DNA of 64,000 bases from the NCBI RefSeq assembly GCF_905404315.1, contig NC_066290.1, forward strand, positions 11,221,453 to 11,285,452. Direction: 5' to 3'. Shown here piece by piece: positions 54,135 to 64,000 of this stretch; position 1 is the first letter of the stretch; the number at the start of each line of letters is the position of its first letter. A model generated the notes under the pieces. The model was not told the origin of the DNA. It did no database searches and saw only the letters and a list, made by a program, of their open reading frames with translations. This stretch comes from Leptidea sinapis (lineage: Eukaryota > Arthropoda > Insecta > Lepidoptera > Pieridae). A program made the position numbers and the translations under genes.

Positions 54135-54560
54135 TCATGTTTCGGTTGATTCTCTTTCATCTTCGTCATCATCAGCCGGTAGACGTCCACTGCTGGACAA
54201 AGGCCTCCCCCAAAGATCTCCACGACGGTCCTGCGCTGCCTTCATCCAACGTATTCCGGCGATCTTGACCAGATCGTCGGTTGATCTAGTGGGGGGCCTA
54301 CCAACACTACGTCTTTCCGGTACGTGGTCGCCATTCCAGAACTTAACTGCCCCACCGGCCATCTGTCCGTCGAACTATGTGCTCTGCCCACTGCCACTTC
54401 AGTTTCGCAATCGTTTGGGCTATGTCAGTGACTTTGATTCTCCTACGGATCACCTCATTTCTGATTCGATCTCGCAGGGAAACTCCGAGCATAGCCCTCT
54501 CCATTGCCATCTGAGCGACAATGAGCTTCCTCATAATTATCTTTCATACCGCAAGGCAAA
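54135..54560 (-). pseudogene. RTE-like LINE ORF C-terminus
   Basis: Minus-strand frames read AMLGVSLRDRIRNEVIRRR, TDIAQTIAKLKWQWAEHIVR and RTDGRW, then after a frameshift near 54350 RRSVGRPPTRSTDDLVKIAG and WMKAAQDRR. These are C-terminal landmarks of a LINE type common in moths and butterflies. The end has CATCATCAGCC inverted. Confidence 0.78.
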
Positions 54561-54714
54561 GAGTGAATTGGACTTTTAGAAGATTAGAGTGCCACCAACT
54601 TATCTGTTCAAAGACTTACAAAATACTAGCGTATATACAAACGTAGCGTGCAAAAGAGAAGAACAACTCTAACGGAGACACAACGAGATATTACTGTCTG
54701 TATCTCCGTTCAAA

Positions 54715-55520
54715 AGAATTGTTAAAAAACGTTTGTGTGGTAAAGGTTACTATAACATAAACGACTTTCTTAATGATAATACAGGTTGGGAATGAAGCGA
54801 CCGCCTCCAGCCTATTAAGCAATAAGTTTAATTTTATGAACCTAATACACGGACGAGTAAAAAAAGAAGGACTCCGTGTCATCTTACATAACAGTGAAGC
54901 ACCAAGACAAGCCGGTAAACGTGTAAATACCATGCCCCACGCATACACTTACACTAATACTCGGCCGCCATTACGAGATTTGCCAACATCTGTGATAGAT
55001 CAGTTTGCGTCGCATTAAAATAATTTAAAAATGCCGTGAAAATGTGTAAAAACAATTCTATAAAAGTATTTGTGGCAGATCAGTTTGCGTCGCATTAAAA
55101 TAATTTAAAAATGCCGTGAAAAAGTGTAAAAACAATTCTATAAAAGTATTTGTGGATATATGAATATTTAAGGGAGAAAAAATTGTGTAACTGGTATCCC
55201 CCGTAACCGCACACACACTAGCATAACGGTGCTTCACTTGCTAATATCACGACGCGGAGTCCTTTTTTTACTAGTCCGTGACCTAATAATTAAGAAATAA
55301 AGCCATCTTTAAATTGATTAATAAAATTATATAATATTACTTTATAACATATTTTGTGAAAAAAAAAAGCCCACGAGTTTGTTGCGCCCATTCTTCTCAC
55401 CTGAGAACCGAATGCCTCACACCTGTGAGGCATTCGTTTTTAGAATGGGTGGTAGTTTTTGACTTTCAATAAGTGATGTCACATCCTATTTGAATAAAAA
55501 TATTTGAATTTGAAAAAACT
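54715..55520 (+). pseudogene. J2-type LINE 3' end split by a hAT-like MITE
   Basis: 54715-54839 encodes FKRIVKKRLCGKGYYNINDF and ends in the untranslated AATAAGTTTAATTTTATGA; 55289-55520 continues with AAAAAGCCCACGAGTTTGTT and the AATATTTGAATTTGAA tail. The MITE at 54848-55280 separates the halves. A local inverted duplication occurs at 55409-55436. Confidence 0.8.
54848..55280. mobile_element. hAT-like MITE (CACGGACGAG family), copy 2
   Basis: 433 bp, ends CACGGACGAGTAAAAAAAG and the inverse of CACGGACTAGTAAAAAAAGG, with 8-bp duplications ACCTAATA at 54840-54847 and 55281-55288. An internal 80-bp tandem duplication (54997-55076 and 55077-55156) differs at one base. Inner GTGAAGCACC segments occur at both ends. 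Confidence 0.88.
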
Positions 55521-55534
55521 GTAAATGATTTTAA

Positions 55535-55674
55535 TTGACAATTCGTAAACAGTCAACAACACTGGTATTTGCTCCTAAGTCCTTAGTATTTTGAATAATA
55601 ATCTAGCTGGTAACTGGCTAACACACACATTAACAAATCAAAATAGTTCACGCATTATCGTGCTGTCAAGATAT
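55535..55674 (+). repeat. Dispersed repeat shared with 62700-62832
   Basis: GTAAACAGTCAACAACAC, AGTATTTTGAAT and CTAGCTGGTAAC match 62700-62832 (GTAAACAGTCAGCCACGC, AGTATTTTGAAT). Family A starts right after it. Confidence 0.5.
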
Positions 55675-55979
55675 TACCAGTGGGAGGCTCCTTTGCACAG
55701 GATGCCGGCTAGATTATGGGTACCACAACTGCGCCTCTATCTGCGGTGAAGCAGTAATGTGCATTACTGTGTTTCGGTCTGAAGGGCGCCGTAGCTAGTG
55801 AAATAACTGGGCAAATGAGACTTGACATCTCAAGGTGACGAGCGCAGTTGTAGTGCCGCTCAGTATGTTTGTGGTTTTTCAAGAATCCTGATTTGCAGTG
55901 CATTGTAATGGGCAGGCCGTATCAATTACCTTCAGCTGAACGTCCTGTTTGTCTCGTCCCTTTTTGTCATAAAAAAATG
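55675..55979 (+). mobile_element. Family A retroposon copy, near full length
   Basis: From TACCAGTGGGAGGCTCCTTT to TCGTCCCTTTTTGTCATAAA with an A-run. The second hairpin arm is altered (ATCCTGATTTGCAGTGC). Confidence 0.83.
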
Positions 55980-57462
55980 CGACACAGGATACTGCAACCT
56001 GAACAGATAAGTTGAAGGCTCTTTACTGCAAATAATTGTCGAGTCACTTCGAATGACATCGAAGTGAAATCTTATATCTTTAAACGAGCAATTCTTCTAT
56101 ATATATATATAATGAAAATGGTCTTTGTTTGAGGCTCTTTCACGCCTAACCCACTTATCGTATCGACATGAAAGTATCACCATCCGATGCGAAATTGCTG
56201 GCTACTTATTTTTCGAATTCCAATGTCCCTTCATTAATTTATTTCCTTTTAGAATTCGCCCTACGAAAAAAACATTGCATATAAGCGTTCACGACTGTTT
56301 CTCCTTAGCTTTAACCCTCGAACAATAATATTTTCAAATAAAATTAATAATCAACATTATCATTTAACTGTCCTTGTTTGATTTTTTTGATAGTTTTGTT
56401 TTTGTAAGCACTTCCAACAGTTCTCAGAACGGCTTTACTTAAGTACCCATACCGAAAACAACAGCCTTAATATACAAATCTTACAACAATAAGCGGCAAA
56501 GTTAAAACAGTCCAACACACAAACTTAAAAAAGATGACAAAGATTGGTATGGCCTTGGAGGAAGAAATAGTCCAGAAAGTAATCCTGTATATATATATAT
56601 ATATATGTATATGTATAATATATATATATTTAGCTATATATTTAGCGTGACAAGATGTAGCCTATAAGATAAATATTTCTATTAAAATTTATAAGTAATA
56701 TACGTGTAACTCCAAAGGTTTTTGCGGTGCACGGTAGAATAGTTCGCAGATGACCGATTTTTTCCTACTTACTTGACACTTATCGTTATGTTTTGATTAA
56801 TTCACACTACTATATCTTTGTAAATAGCAATAAAATTTTTTAAGCATCGTAAAAAAGTTGAAATTAAATAATTTCAAAATAACACCGACGACCATAAATA
56901 TAAGGTAGAATTTAGTTTAAAAATTTAACATAAAAATTTTTGAAGAAGTTGTAAGCTGCCATCTGTTGACAACATTTGAGACTATTTGAACATCTTCAGT
57001 CATACAGAACTTGGAATTCGTTTGTTCTTTGAGCTATAGCAGTCGAATCAGCTTGCTCGTAATAGATGGCGCTAATATCAATAGTAATGCTAAGGAATAT
57101 TGATTTATCCCTCCTATTCAAGATTCATACAAAATTTGATAGTAAAGCATTGGGTAAAGCAATCCAACGACACAAATTGTAGAAAATCAACGAAACACAT
57201 TATAACATCACAGTCATAACTATTAAACTCCTCATACAAAAAGGATGAATTATTTTACCTTATCAGTTTTATCACTACTAGATATTATAATTCGTTTGAT
57301 GGTAGGTGATTATCCCGAATCGCCACAGATCCAATTTATGCGCTTGAGAAATAGGAATTGAATCTGAAACTGACATTATTATTTAAACGATTTAACGTTA
57401 TTTCAAACAATTGATTTTATATTTAGGTATATTAATATAATAAAGTAGAAATTGAAATTAAG
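55980..57462. other. Long AT-rich stretch without identified gene
   Basis: A (TA)n microsatellite lies at 56587-56630. TCTTTCACGCCTAACCCAC near 56139 resembles the 18871 repeat family. No credible gene. Confidence 0.4.
56587..56630. repeat. (TA)n microsatellite
   Basis: A TA dinucleotide run with two G interruptions. Confidence 0.85.
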
Positions 57463-57657
57463 TATGAAACGTGCCGTGCCATGCTTATGTCAAATACATA
57501 AGTTTGAAATAGTAATTACAATACTATGGCGACGAAGTATAGTCCAGCTAAGTTTGAAAGCGAAGACTGCTTAAAAACGTAGTGTATTCGACTCTCTCCG
57601 TTTTTTACAAGATTATAGCCGTCATCTGTCAATCTATCAATGACTGCACGTTTCATA
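57463..57657. mobile_element. Short inverted-repeat element, tentative
   Basis: TATGAAACGTGC at the left end and its inverse GCACGTTTCATA at the right, 195 bp apart. If the outer TA is the duplicated target, it fits a mariner-type MITE. A single copy, so the call is tentative. Confidence 0.45.
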
Positions 57658-58139
57658 CCTTTTCATACGATCGCTTTTTCTTAGAGTCTCGCTAGGCTGG
57701 TGTTTGAATACAAGGGATATTTGCATTATATGTGATCTTAGTTGTCATACTAACCGACTTTCTATTATCCGCTTGGGCAATCCGACGAATTATTACTATC
57801 TTACTAATGGATTAAATTTATATCAAAACTGTGACAATTCATGCATAATATTTTTTTTAAACCAGCAGTACTTTTGTATGTCCAGTAATAAGTCCTCTGT
57901 ATAGTAATACAGTCTATACTGTTCCTTTGGTTAGAGTGTTTCGAAGATGTATTTGACGACTTTATTATTATTACTCCCGTCTTGCTCCAGCATCCAACCA
58001 TCCACCAAAAAAAATACAATCCTCACCAATCGGATTTGTGGTCTTCTTTTTTATTGGGGGAAATGAAGACCGCTGCTTTTGGACATTTGAAATACCAGGG
58101 TCAGTTGATGCGATGCCGTCTTCATGGTTCTCAAGTCGA

Positions 58140-58356
58140 GGTACAACGACAACTGTGTTTCGGTCTGAAGGGCGTCGAAGCTAGTGAAATTACTGGGCAA
58201 ATGAGGCTTAACATCTTATGTCACAAGGAGATGAGTGCAGTTATCGTGCCGCTCTGATTTTTCAAGAATCCTGAACGGCACTGCATTGTAATGGGTACGG
58301 CGCATCAATTACCATCAGCTGAACGTCCTGCTTGTCTTGCCGCTTATTTTCATAAT
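58140..58356 (+). mobile_element. Family A retroposon, 5'-truncated
   Basis: From ACTGTGTTTCGGTCTGAAGG to CGCTTATTTTCATAATAT. The loop of the hairpin is shortened (CGCTCTGATTTTTCAAGAAT). Confidence 0.8.
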
Positions 58357-58759
58357 ATATTAAAATAATATTCCTTGTGAGGTTATAATGGGTACTTTAA
58401 AAAGCGCGTATTTCCACTGCGCTGCAGCAAGCTGGTTCTCCATAACAGATGCGGGAACCGGAGTTTATTAGAAAAGTACATAGTCGCATATACCTACACG
58501 TAAAACTTCAAGTGCTTACAGTTGGAATCTGTGACAAGAAACCTGTAAGAAAGTCAATTTAAATTCAAACTTTATTAATCATATTTTAACTAAGATAAAA
58601 TACGAAAGAAAGTAGAATATATTCGTGATGAATAGGCGAATTAAATGGAAAGAGGTGTGGTGGGGGCAGATTCTTGCCGGCGATCTCTACGTGAGTGCCG
58701 GTAGAGCAATCAAGAAGAAGTGGACGTTTTATAGATTTGATGTTGGCTTAGCTTGGTTG

Positions 58760-59385
58760 GTTGGTTGGTCTGGCGCACCCCAGTATCAACTCAACCATTT
58801 GACCACTGGACAGGCTGTTCCATATGTTTGACAGCTAATTTTTTGTGCCTATTTGAAGCGCCACTCGCGAGCTTCTCGAGAACTAATTTTTGACGTACAA
58901 TACAAATAGCTGCGAGAGAAACGTATAGTATTCTGAAGTATTTTTGCATTTTGAATTAATTTCAGTAGTTCTCTGTGTTATTTATACTTCAGGAATCAAC
59001 GTAATAAACTATAAAGTACACATTTTTTTTATAAACAGTTTATCGATTTGTTTAGCTGCGGTTGTCACCACTAGTTTTAGTTCCACAGACTCACGCTACA
59101 TTTCCAACAGCGCCAAAATGGCAAATATCAAACCGGCACAAACTTTGACAGCCGTCAGTCCAGTGGTATATATAGTAGAGGTCAGTGATTTGACCGCATG
59201 CACCACAGAGAAGTAGAAATTGTCGGGAACTTTCTTCCACGTGTAACTAAGCTATGTAATGAGCTTTCTTATGCATTGTTTTCAGGACGATTAGCTACCT
59301 TCAAAAGAAGCGCGTACACTTTTCTAAATCACTTAGCACCAGGTGACCCGTACGCAGGCTTGGTCTCTATTCCATAAATAATAAG
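58760..59385 (+). pseudogene. J1 LINE fragments in tandem
   Basis: 58766-58835 reads GWSGAPQYQLNHLTTGQAV (WSGAPQ...DPFDR region). 59190-59385 repeats the FDRMHHREVEIVG part and jumps to NFLPRVTKLCNELSYALF and FKRSAYTFL, then the J1 tail GGTGACCCGTACGC. The jump removed about 100 codons of J1. About 350 bp of unidentified sequence separate the pieces. Confidence 0.7.
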
Positions 59386-59709
59386 GTTGGATCAAAAATA
59401 TCGAAGATGCGATGTCCACATCCTTGAATCAACGCATGCAGGGAAGGTGTTTCTAAAATGAAACATTTAAGAAAGCCCAGGGCCGCGCGTTCCAAGAACT
59501 TCGACTAAGGCTTAAAGGCCTAGAAAAAAAAACAACAAAAGAACTTTATCTGCGTTAAAATATGACAAAATATACGTCAGAAACGGAAATGTAAATTTGC
59601 TTGTGTAACATTTTTATATGAGAAAAAATGCAAAACAAATTCACAGCGACACTTATTTTATGCGTGCTTTATGATATAAGCACAAATTTCGTTTAATTAA
59701 CAATTTACT

Positions 59710-60132
59710 ATGTCTGAAAATTTTCATAAAAGCTGCTACACATCCCGTTGCGCCGGATATAAATATCGTACACTATCAACGAACACCGGCGAAAAGACAT
59801 CACGAGACAGCAAAGAGGACAACATATTTGATCGTAAATTTAAGGAGTTGAGAACGGCTATCACATCACGGATAAACAAACAGGTAACAGATACGAAGTC
59901 AGCCAGAGAGTCTATCAAAGTAAAAATTGACAAAATTGACGCGAAAATAACTTCGATGCTTGAATTAAAAGAGGCAGTCGCTATGTTGAAGAAGGACTTG
60001 CAGTCTGCCGAAATCGCTCTCGAAACAATGGTGGAGACAGTTGAAAGATTGGAAAGTATCGTTGGTGTCAGCGAGGTCTCCAGTGTCCAATCTCGCCGAG
60101 GCTCGTTCATAACACGTAAAATGCCTTATTAA
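59710..60132 (+). CDS. Uncharacterised coiled-coil protein
   Basis: A 140-codon single-exon frame starting MSENFHKSCYTSRC. Residues 40-115 are rich in K, E, D and regularly spaced hydrophobics (FKELRTAITSRINKQV, KVKIDKIDAKITSMLELKEA, AEIALETMVETVERLESIVG), a convincing coiled coil. The N-terminus has two cysteines; the C-terminus is basic (SRRGSFITRKMPY). Nothing identifies a family. It could be a small host gene or the remnant of a LINE ORF1, whose proteins often have coiled coils. No introns, no clear polyadenylation signal, no neighbours on the same strand except decayed J1. Confidence 0.45.
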   Translation: MSENFHKSCYTSRCAGYKYRTLSTNTGEKTSRDSKEDNIFDRKFKELRTAITSRINKQVTDTKSARESIKVKIDKIDAKITSMLELKEAVAMLKKDLQSAEIALETMVETVERLESIVGVSEVSSVQSRRGSFITRKMPY

Positions 60133-61169
60133 AACGTAACTTTTTGTTATCTATTTAAAAGAAAATTGTCATTAGTCGCGTTGATTACTTTGTTTTACTT
60201 TTCGATATTATTTCATTACAGATAGTGACCCAACCAAACCTAAAACTCTGAGCGGCATCGTAATAAACGCTCGTCATTTTAAGACACGGTGTTAAGCCTC
60301 ATTAGTCTAGAAATTGGTAAAAATTTTGTATCATGTGGCAGTGTAAGAGTGGAGGGAGGGAGAATTTCTTTCTCCCCTGAAACCACTCTCATCAAAAGGT
60401 ACCATTTTATTGTAATCAATTAATGTAACCTTACCTTAAAACAGATAAAGTTGCTTAAAAAGTCAAGTAATAAGCCCCTCTTCGCAGGGCTATATTTTTT
60501 ATAAAAAAAGGGAGATCCAATCTCTATCATCTATAAATATAATTTATTTCTCAACACAATAAACAAGAATTACCTAAAATTAAATTTTAGCGTTAACGAA
60601 CGGAACCATCTAAGCTTTTTTCGATAAAATAACATAGATGATTTTGCTGAAATCCAGTTCCCGAAGTAAATCACTTTCGATACTCAGCAGAGAAGGCTTT
60701 GATAAACGGTTTTGTCTGTAAACTTTATTTATTTTTGTTAACGAGTGCTTCCAGTGCAAGTGGAAGTTTCTATTGTGGGTGTGTGAAACAATAAACGATC
60801 AGTAACTAATTGTTGTATATCATGATAATAAGCGCCTTTGAGAAATAATCGAAATTGTAGAAGTAAATAAAAAACCAATTAAGATTTATCACATTTACTT
60901 ACATAATAAATCGAATATAATGTTTGAGACACATAATCAGCTTTTAGCTGGGACGAGCCTTGCCGTTCACTACATTATTTGGTAACAACAAAATTTTAAC
61001 ATTTCATTTAAATCTAAATGTTCAAAAAACATTATTTAAAATTGTCTAAGAAGCTTGGTATACAATTGCATTGTAATAAAACAAGGTATAAAATATAGAA
61101 TATTATAAGTATTGTTGAGAATATAAAAGATAAATAGCTCATTAGATACCTACCACATTAGATAAGTAC
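60133..61169. other. No identified gene; family A scrap
   Basis: 60240-60320 is a decayed family A piece (CTGAGCGGCATCGTAATAAA). GGGAGGGAGAATTTCTTTCT near 60355 contains inverted words. Otherwise AT-rich and featureless. Confidence 0.4.
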
Positions 61170-61285
61170 TATTCTACAATAAACACCCATCAAAAGCTAC
61201 AGAGCTATCAATACATCAATTTAAATCTTATATTAAAAGAAATTCAATAAGGGAAACCTATTATAATAGATGATTTTATAAATGA
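61170..61285 (+). pseudogene. J2-type LINE ORF2 C-terminus scrap
   Basis: The plus frame reads FYNKHPSKATELSIHQFKSY, IKRNSIRETYYNR and then a stop, matching the FYNKLP...NKFK...AYY layout of jockey-like ORF2 ends. The final DFL-type motif follows a stop codon. Confidence 0.62.
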
Positions 61286-61431
61286 GAAATTAGCTCGGCC
61301 AGATGTCGCACGATCTTATAAGAACAGCTTGAAAATGTGTTTGCCCTTAGGTTGGGTTAGGTTATGACCCATCTACACTAAAATTATAAAGATAAGGTTT
61401 CTAAGTTTGTGAGGTTGTAGGGGACTAAATT

Positions 61432-61900
61432 TTATCGACCCCTTTCCGAGACTATGCAAAGCGTAGTCTCGATTTCAAGCTTGTTCTGGTTCTCATCGAT
61501 TCTATCCCGGGAGATGATGGCACGGCCGGTGTTGGAAGCATATGCCGTGCTGAAGTTTGCATTGCAATCAATAATTATAATTTGCAGCATATCATTGATA
61601 TGCAGAAGAAACATATAGGGCATAGCATGCAGCCTTGCGGGACACCAGTGCTTATGAGTTTTAAGTCGGAGCTACACCGTTGATTGCTTGGCGCTCCGAT
61701 CGGCCAAAGGCTAGTTACCCATTTGTACAACCTCTCGGGAAGCCCATATGTTGTCGCAATAAGTGCTATGTGCCACCCCCTATCGAAGGCCTTTGCTATG
61801 TCCTAAGTCAATGCCAACACCCCTTCGACATAAGCGCTCGAGCCCATTTATGGGTGAGATATGCAACAAGATCTGAGCTGAGCGAAACTGACCGATACCG
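61432..61900 (-). pseudogene. LINE reverse transcriptase relic with lost motif C
   Basis: Read on the minus strand: VLALT, stop, DIAKAFDRGWHIAL (motif A), YGLPERLYKWVTSLW, LISTGVPQGCMLCP (motif B), then in another frame FLLHINDMLQIII and CNANFSTAY where a YADD motif belongs, and NTGRAIISRDRIDENQNKLE. Both catalytic aspartates of motif C are replaced. 5' and 3' truncated. Confidence 0.78.
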
Positions 61901-61929
61901 TATAACTGTAAGCATACACCCTTATTAGG

Positions 61930-63312
61930 GATAGAGTGCACTAAAGCCGCACACAATAATTATTTCGGGACAACGCCTGATTAGTAGGACTACCCAAAAA
62001 GACAGGCGAGGACCGAAGCCAATTCAATTCAATTCATTTTTAGTCCAAACAAACAAATTCATTCAATTAACCCAAGAAATATTTCTAGAATATTCTTTAA
62101 AATAAATCTATTTAAATGTTAGAGCAGCATTCCTGTGATCCTAAAAACTGCATTAAATTATAATTGTAATGTACTTAAAATACGACTAGCAAATAGACTT
62201 AGTTACTAAAAATTTAAGCTAAAATTTGTCCTGTTGACTTTGGATTTTGCCAAGCAAGAATTAAAGACATTTTTTGTATTACTATGCAACAAATATGAAT
62301 TAACAAACATCGATAAATGCAACAAAATCAAGACTGTAACAATAAACATAATATACAACTAGAAAAAAAACATTTTGTGCACCAAAATTTCTTCAGCCAA
62401 ATTGTCCTACAATTTGTTAAAACAAATATCATTACACAAAATCAATGGTAGCTCAGCTACGTTCATTACGTTTTTCTGTTTATAACATTTTAGAAAATAT
62501 TATAGATTTTACACACTTTATACACAATTTATCTATATCTCCTGAAGTGATTGATATATTACATATATTTTTTTAAATAAATGCTAGTTAGCGCCTGTTA
62601 AATTTTTTGGGTAAATACTCGATGATAAAGACGTCTAATGTAAGGTCTCAACCACAGACATAGAATATATTGAAAAACAGCAAGATAGAAAAGGTAAGCG
62701 AATCCATTGTTGATTGACAAGTCGTAAACAGTCAGCCACGCTTGATATTAGCTCCATAATAGTATTTTGAATGTTAAACCGCTAGGTAACACATTTATTT
62801 ATATAATCAGTCACAAATTATCAGGTTGTCTATAAGTAATAATATAGTATAATAGTCTATGGTTTCAATACCTCCTTCCTTGCTTCACAGAAGTAAAGAA
62901 AACTTAAATTAAGACTCAAATGACATTAAAAAAACTATTTAAGAAGGGTTAAATTGCATTGCATCGAACAGGGATTATAAAATTCTGTAATTTGACGCAA
63001 TTCCAGAAAAACGTTCCAAACCACAATCATGTCGAAATTGAGTTATGAACACAAAACTAGTCACGTGATTCATATTACAAAAAAATGGCAGCCCTACTGT
63101 CACTCTTTCTTTATGACATCATGACTTAGTAGCCTTTTTTACGTTTTTCAGGAACTTCGTCCAATTTACTGTTCCTCTATCGGCATACATTATGTGATAA
63201 TCATTACAAAGATATATCATTATAAAGATGTAATAATGATACATTTATATCTAATTTATATAATTATATTTCTCTACTGTCATAATAATATAATATACTC
63301 TCTTTATCGTAT
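61930..63312. other. AT-rich flank of the right-hand gene
   Basis: AATTCAATTCAATTC at about 62022 looks like an inverted LINE tail. 62700-62832 is a dispersed repeat shared with 55535-55674. The 3' untranslated region of the minus-strand gene should lie here; AATAAA-type signals occur on the minus strand (for example near 62795) but I cannot choose one. Confidence 0.45.
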
Positions 63313-64000
63313 TCAATCAAACAGACAAATAAATGCTCTTAGTAATCCATCTCCGAATTTTTGACAGCAGGTCCTTTTCCTTGAGTAATAAGCGTAAGAG
63401 TTGCGGTCAATTACCTGATACTTTGGTGTCTTCAATCGTTTCGGTTTTCGGGCGCACAGCTTGCTTGGTTGAGGTTCTTCGGGCTCAGGCTCTGAACGTG
63501 GACTCAGGTGTACTGGCGCCGCCGCCGGCTCTGTCGGACGTGGTTTCGCCCAACGACGCAGCAAATTCTCTTGGTGGGCTCCTACTGGTATTGGAGCTGA
63601 TAGTTTCCGCGCTCGTGCTATAACTAATCTTCTTTCAATCGGCTGTAATAACTCAAATGCTAGAGCGCGATCAAGCTCTTCACCCTCTAAAAGCAAATAG
63701 CGTGGAGAGTAGGATAGTTCACCCAGAGCAGCGCGCTTGTTACTCGACGTTAGTTCACGTTTGTACCGCTTACAAACGGCCGTGCTCCAGCGCGATAGGG
63801 CTTCAATGAGCACAAGTTCGCTACTAACACGAAGTGTATCTCGCCTCACAATCAACGACAAGTCTTCGTAGGTGAGGTCTTCAAGCTTTTCATGCTGGAG
63901 AGCTTCATCCGCATTTTCGTCAATTACTAAAAGGGCGTTGTGAGCCAACATATCACACCAACTTGAACATTGGGCGAGTAATTCGGCAGCACGATTATTT
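63313..64000 (-). CDS. BTB-BACK type protein, C-terminal part
   Basis: The frame is open from the window edge to the stop at 63313-63315, giving 228 visible residues; a methionine at 63951 is internal (upstream codons read NNRAAELLAQCSSWCD). The first ~100 residues fit a BACK domain: NALLVIDENADEALQHE, then LTYEDLSLIVRRDTLRVSSE, then LIEALSRWS. BACK normally follows a BTB domain, which would lie beyond the window; such proteins often act as cullin-3 adaptors or scaffolds, but that role is inferred. A proline/acidic linker (SPRSEPEPEEPQPSK) leads to a basic segment and a cysteine-bearing hydrophobic end CCQKFGDGLLRAFICLFD. No Kelch repeats follow. I cannot assign an orthologue. Confidence 0.82.
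   Translation of the reverse strand, partial: NNRAAELLAQCSSWCDMLAHNALLVIDENADEALQHEKLEDLTYEDLSLIVRRDTLRVSSELVLIEALSRWSTAVCKRYKRELTSSNKRAALGELSYSPRYLLLEGEELDRALAFELLQPIERRLVIARARKLSAPIPVGAHQENLLRRWAKPRPTEPAAAPVHLSPRSEPEPEEPQPSKLCARKPKRLKTPKYQVIDRNSYAYYSRKRTCCQKFGDGLLRAFICLFD

Noticed and set aside
55000..55156. CRISPR-like repeats
   Set aside because: Only two long adjacent units without spacers, inside a eukaryotic MITE.
59736..60110. 124-codon antisense frame opposite the coiled-coil ORF
   Set aside because: It is a shadow of the plus-strand frame; its composition follows from the K/E-rich coding strand.

Overview
This window reads as non-coding, transposon-dense DNA from an insect nuclear genome, most likely a butterfly or moth. 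It is AT-rich, almost without long open reading frames, and packed with short decayed repeats. Several repeats match sequence patterns I know from Lepidoptera: Helitrons ending in GGGTCAGCTAG, elements ending in AACCGACTTC, and jockey-like retrotransposon tails. The order-level call is inference from these repeats; I cannot name a species.

Layout. 1-2785: a 5'-truncated RTE-type retrotransposon on the minus strand with a perfect 13-bp target-site duplication, carrying several disabling lesions. 2.8-29 kb: a mosaic of hAT-like, Harbinger-like, TTAA-bounded and other inverted-repeat elements, Helitrons, tRNA-derived SINEs, jockey-like 3' ends and a poly-A-tailed retroposon called family A here. 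29140-36723: a 3792-bp segment present twice in direct tandem, about 99.7% identical by eye. 36.7-40.6 kb: two different reverse transcriptase relics and jockey fragments. 40.6-59 kb: more of the same mosaic, with clear nested insertions at 45.7-46.2, 54.7-55.5 and 42.1-42.8 kb. 59.7-60.1 kb: one 140-codon unidentified coiled-coil ORF. 61.4-61.9 kb: another dead reverse transcriptase.

Host genes. The only convincing host gene is at the right edge (63313-64000, minus strand): the C-terminal part of a BTB-BACK type protein whose upstream part lies outside the window. The rest is best read as intergenic or intronic sequence. No operons, CRISPR arrays, rRNA genes or functional tRNA genes are seen; the tRNA-like segments are SINE heads.

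Working names used below: family A (poly-A retroposon with an internal hairpin), S1/S2/S3 (tRNA-headed SINE-like families), J1 (jockey-like LINE with HHLDVWRS near its C-terminus), J2 (jockey-like LINEs with YNTRNK/FYNK...YY near their C-termini). Family assignments rest on motifs read by eye, without database searches; boundaries not set by a target-site duplication are good to about 10-30 bases.
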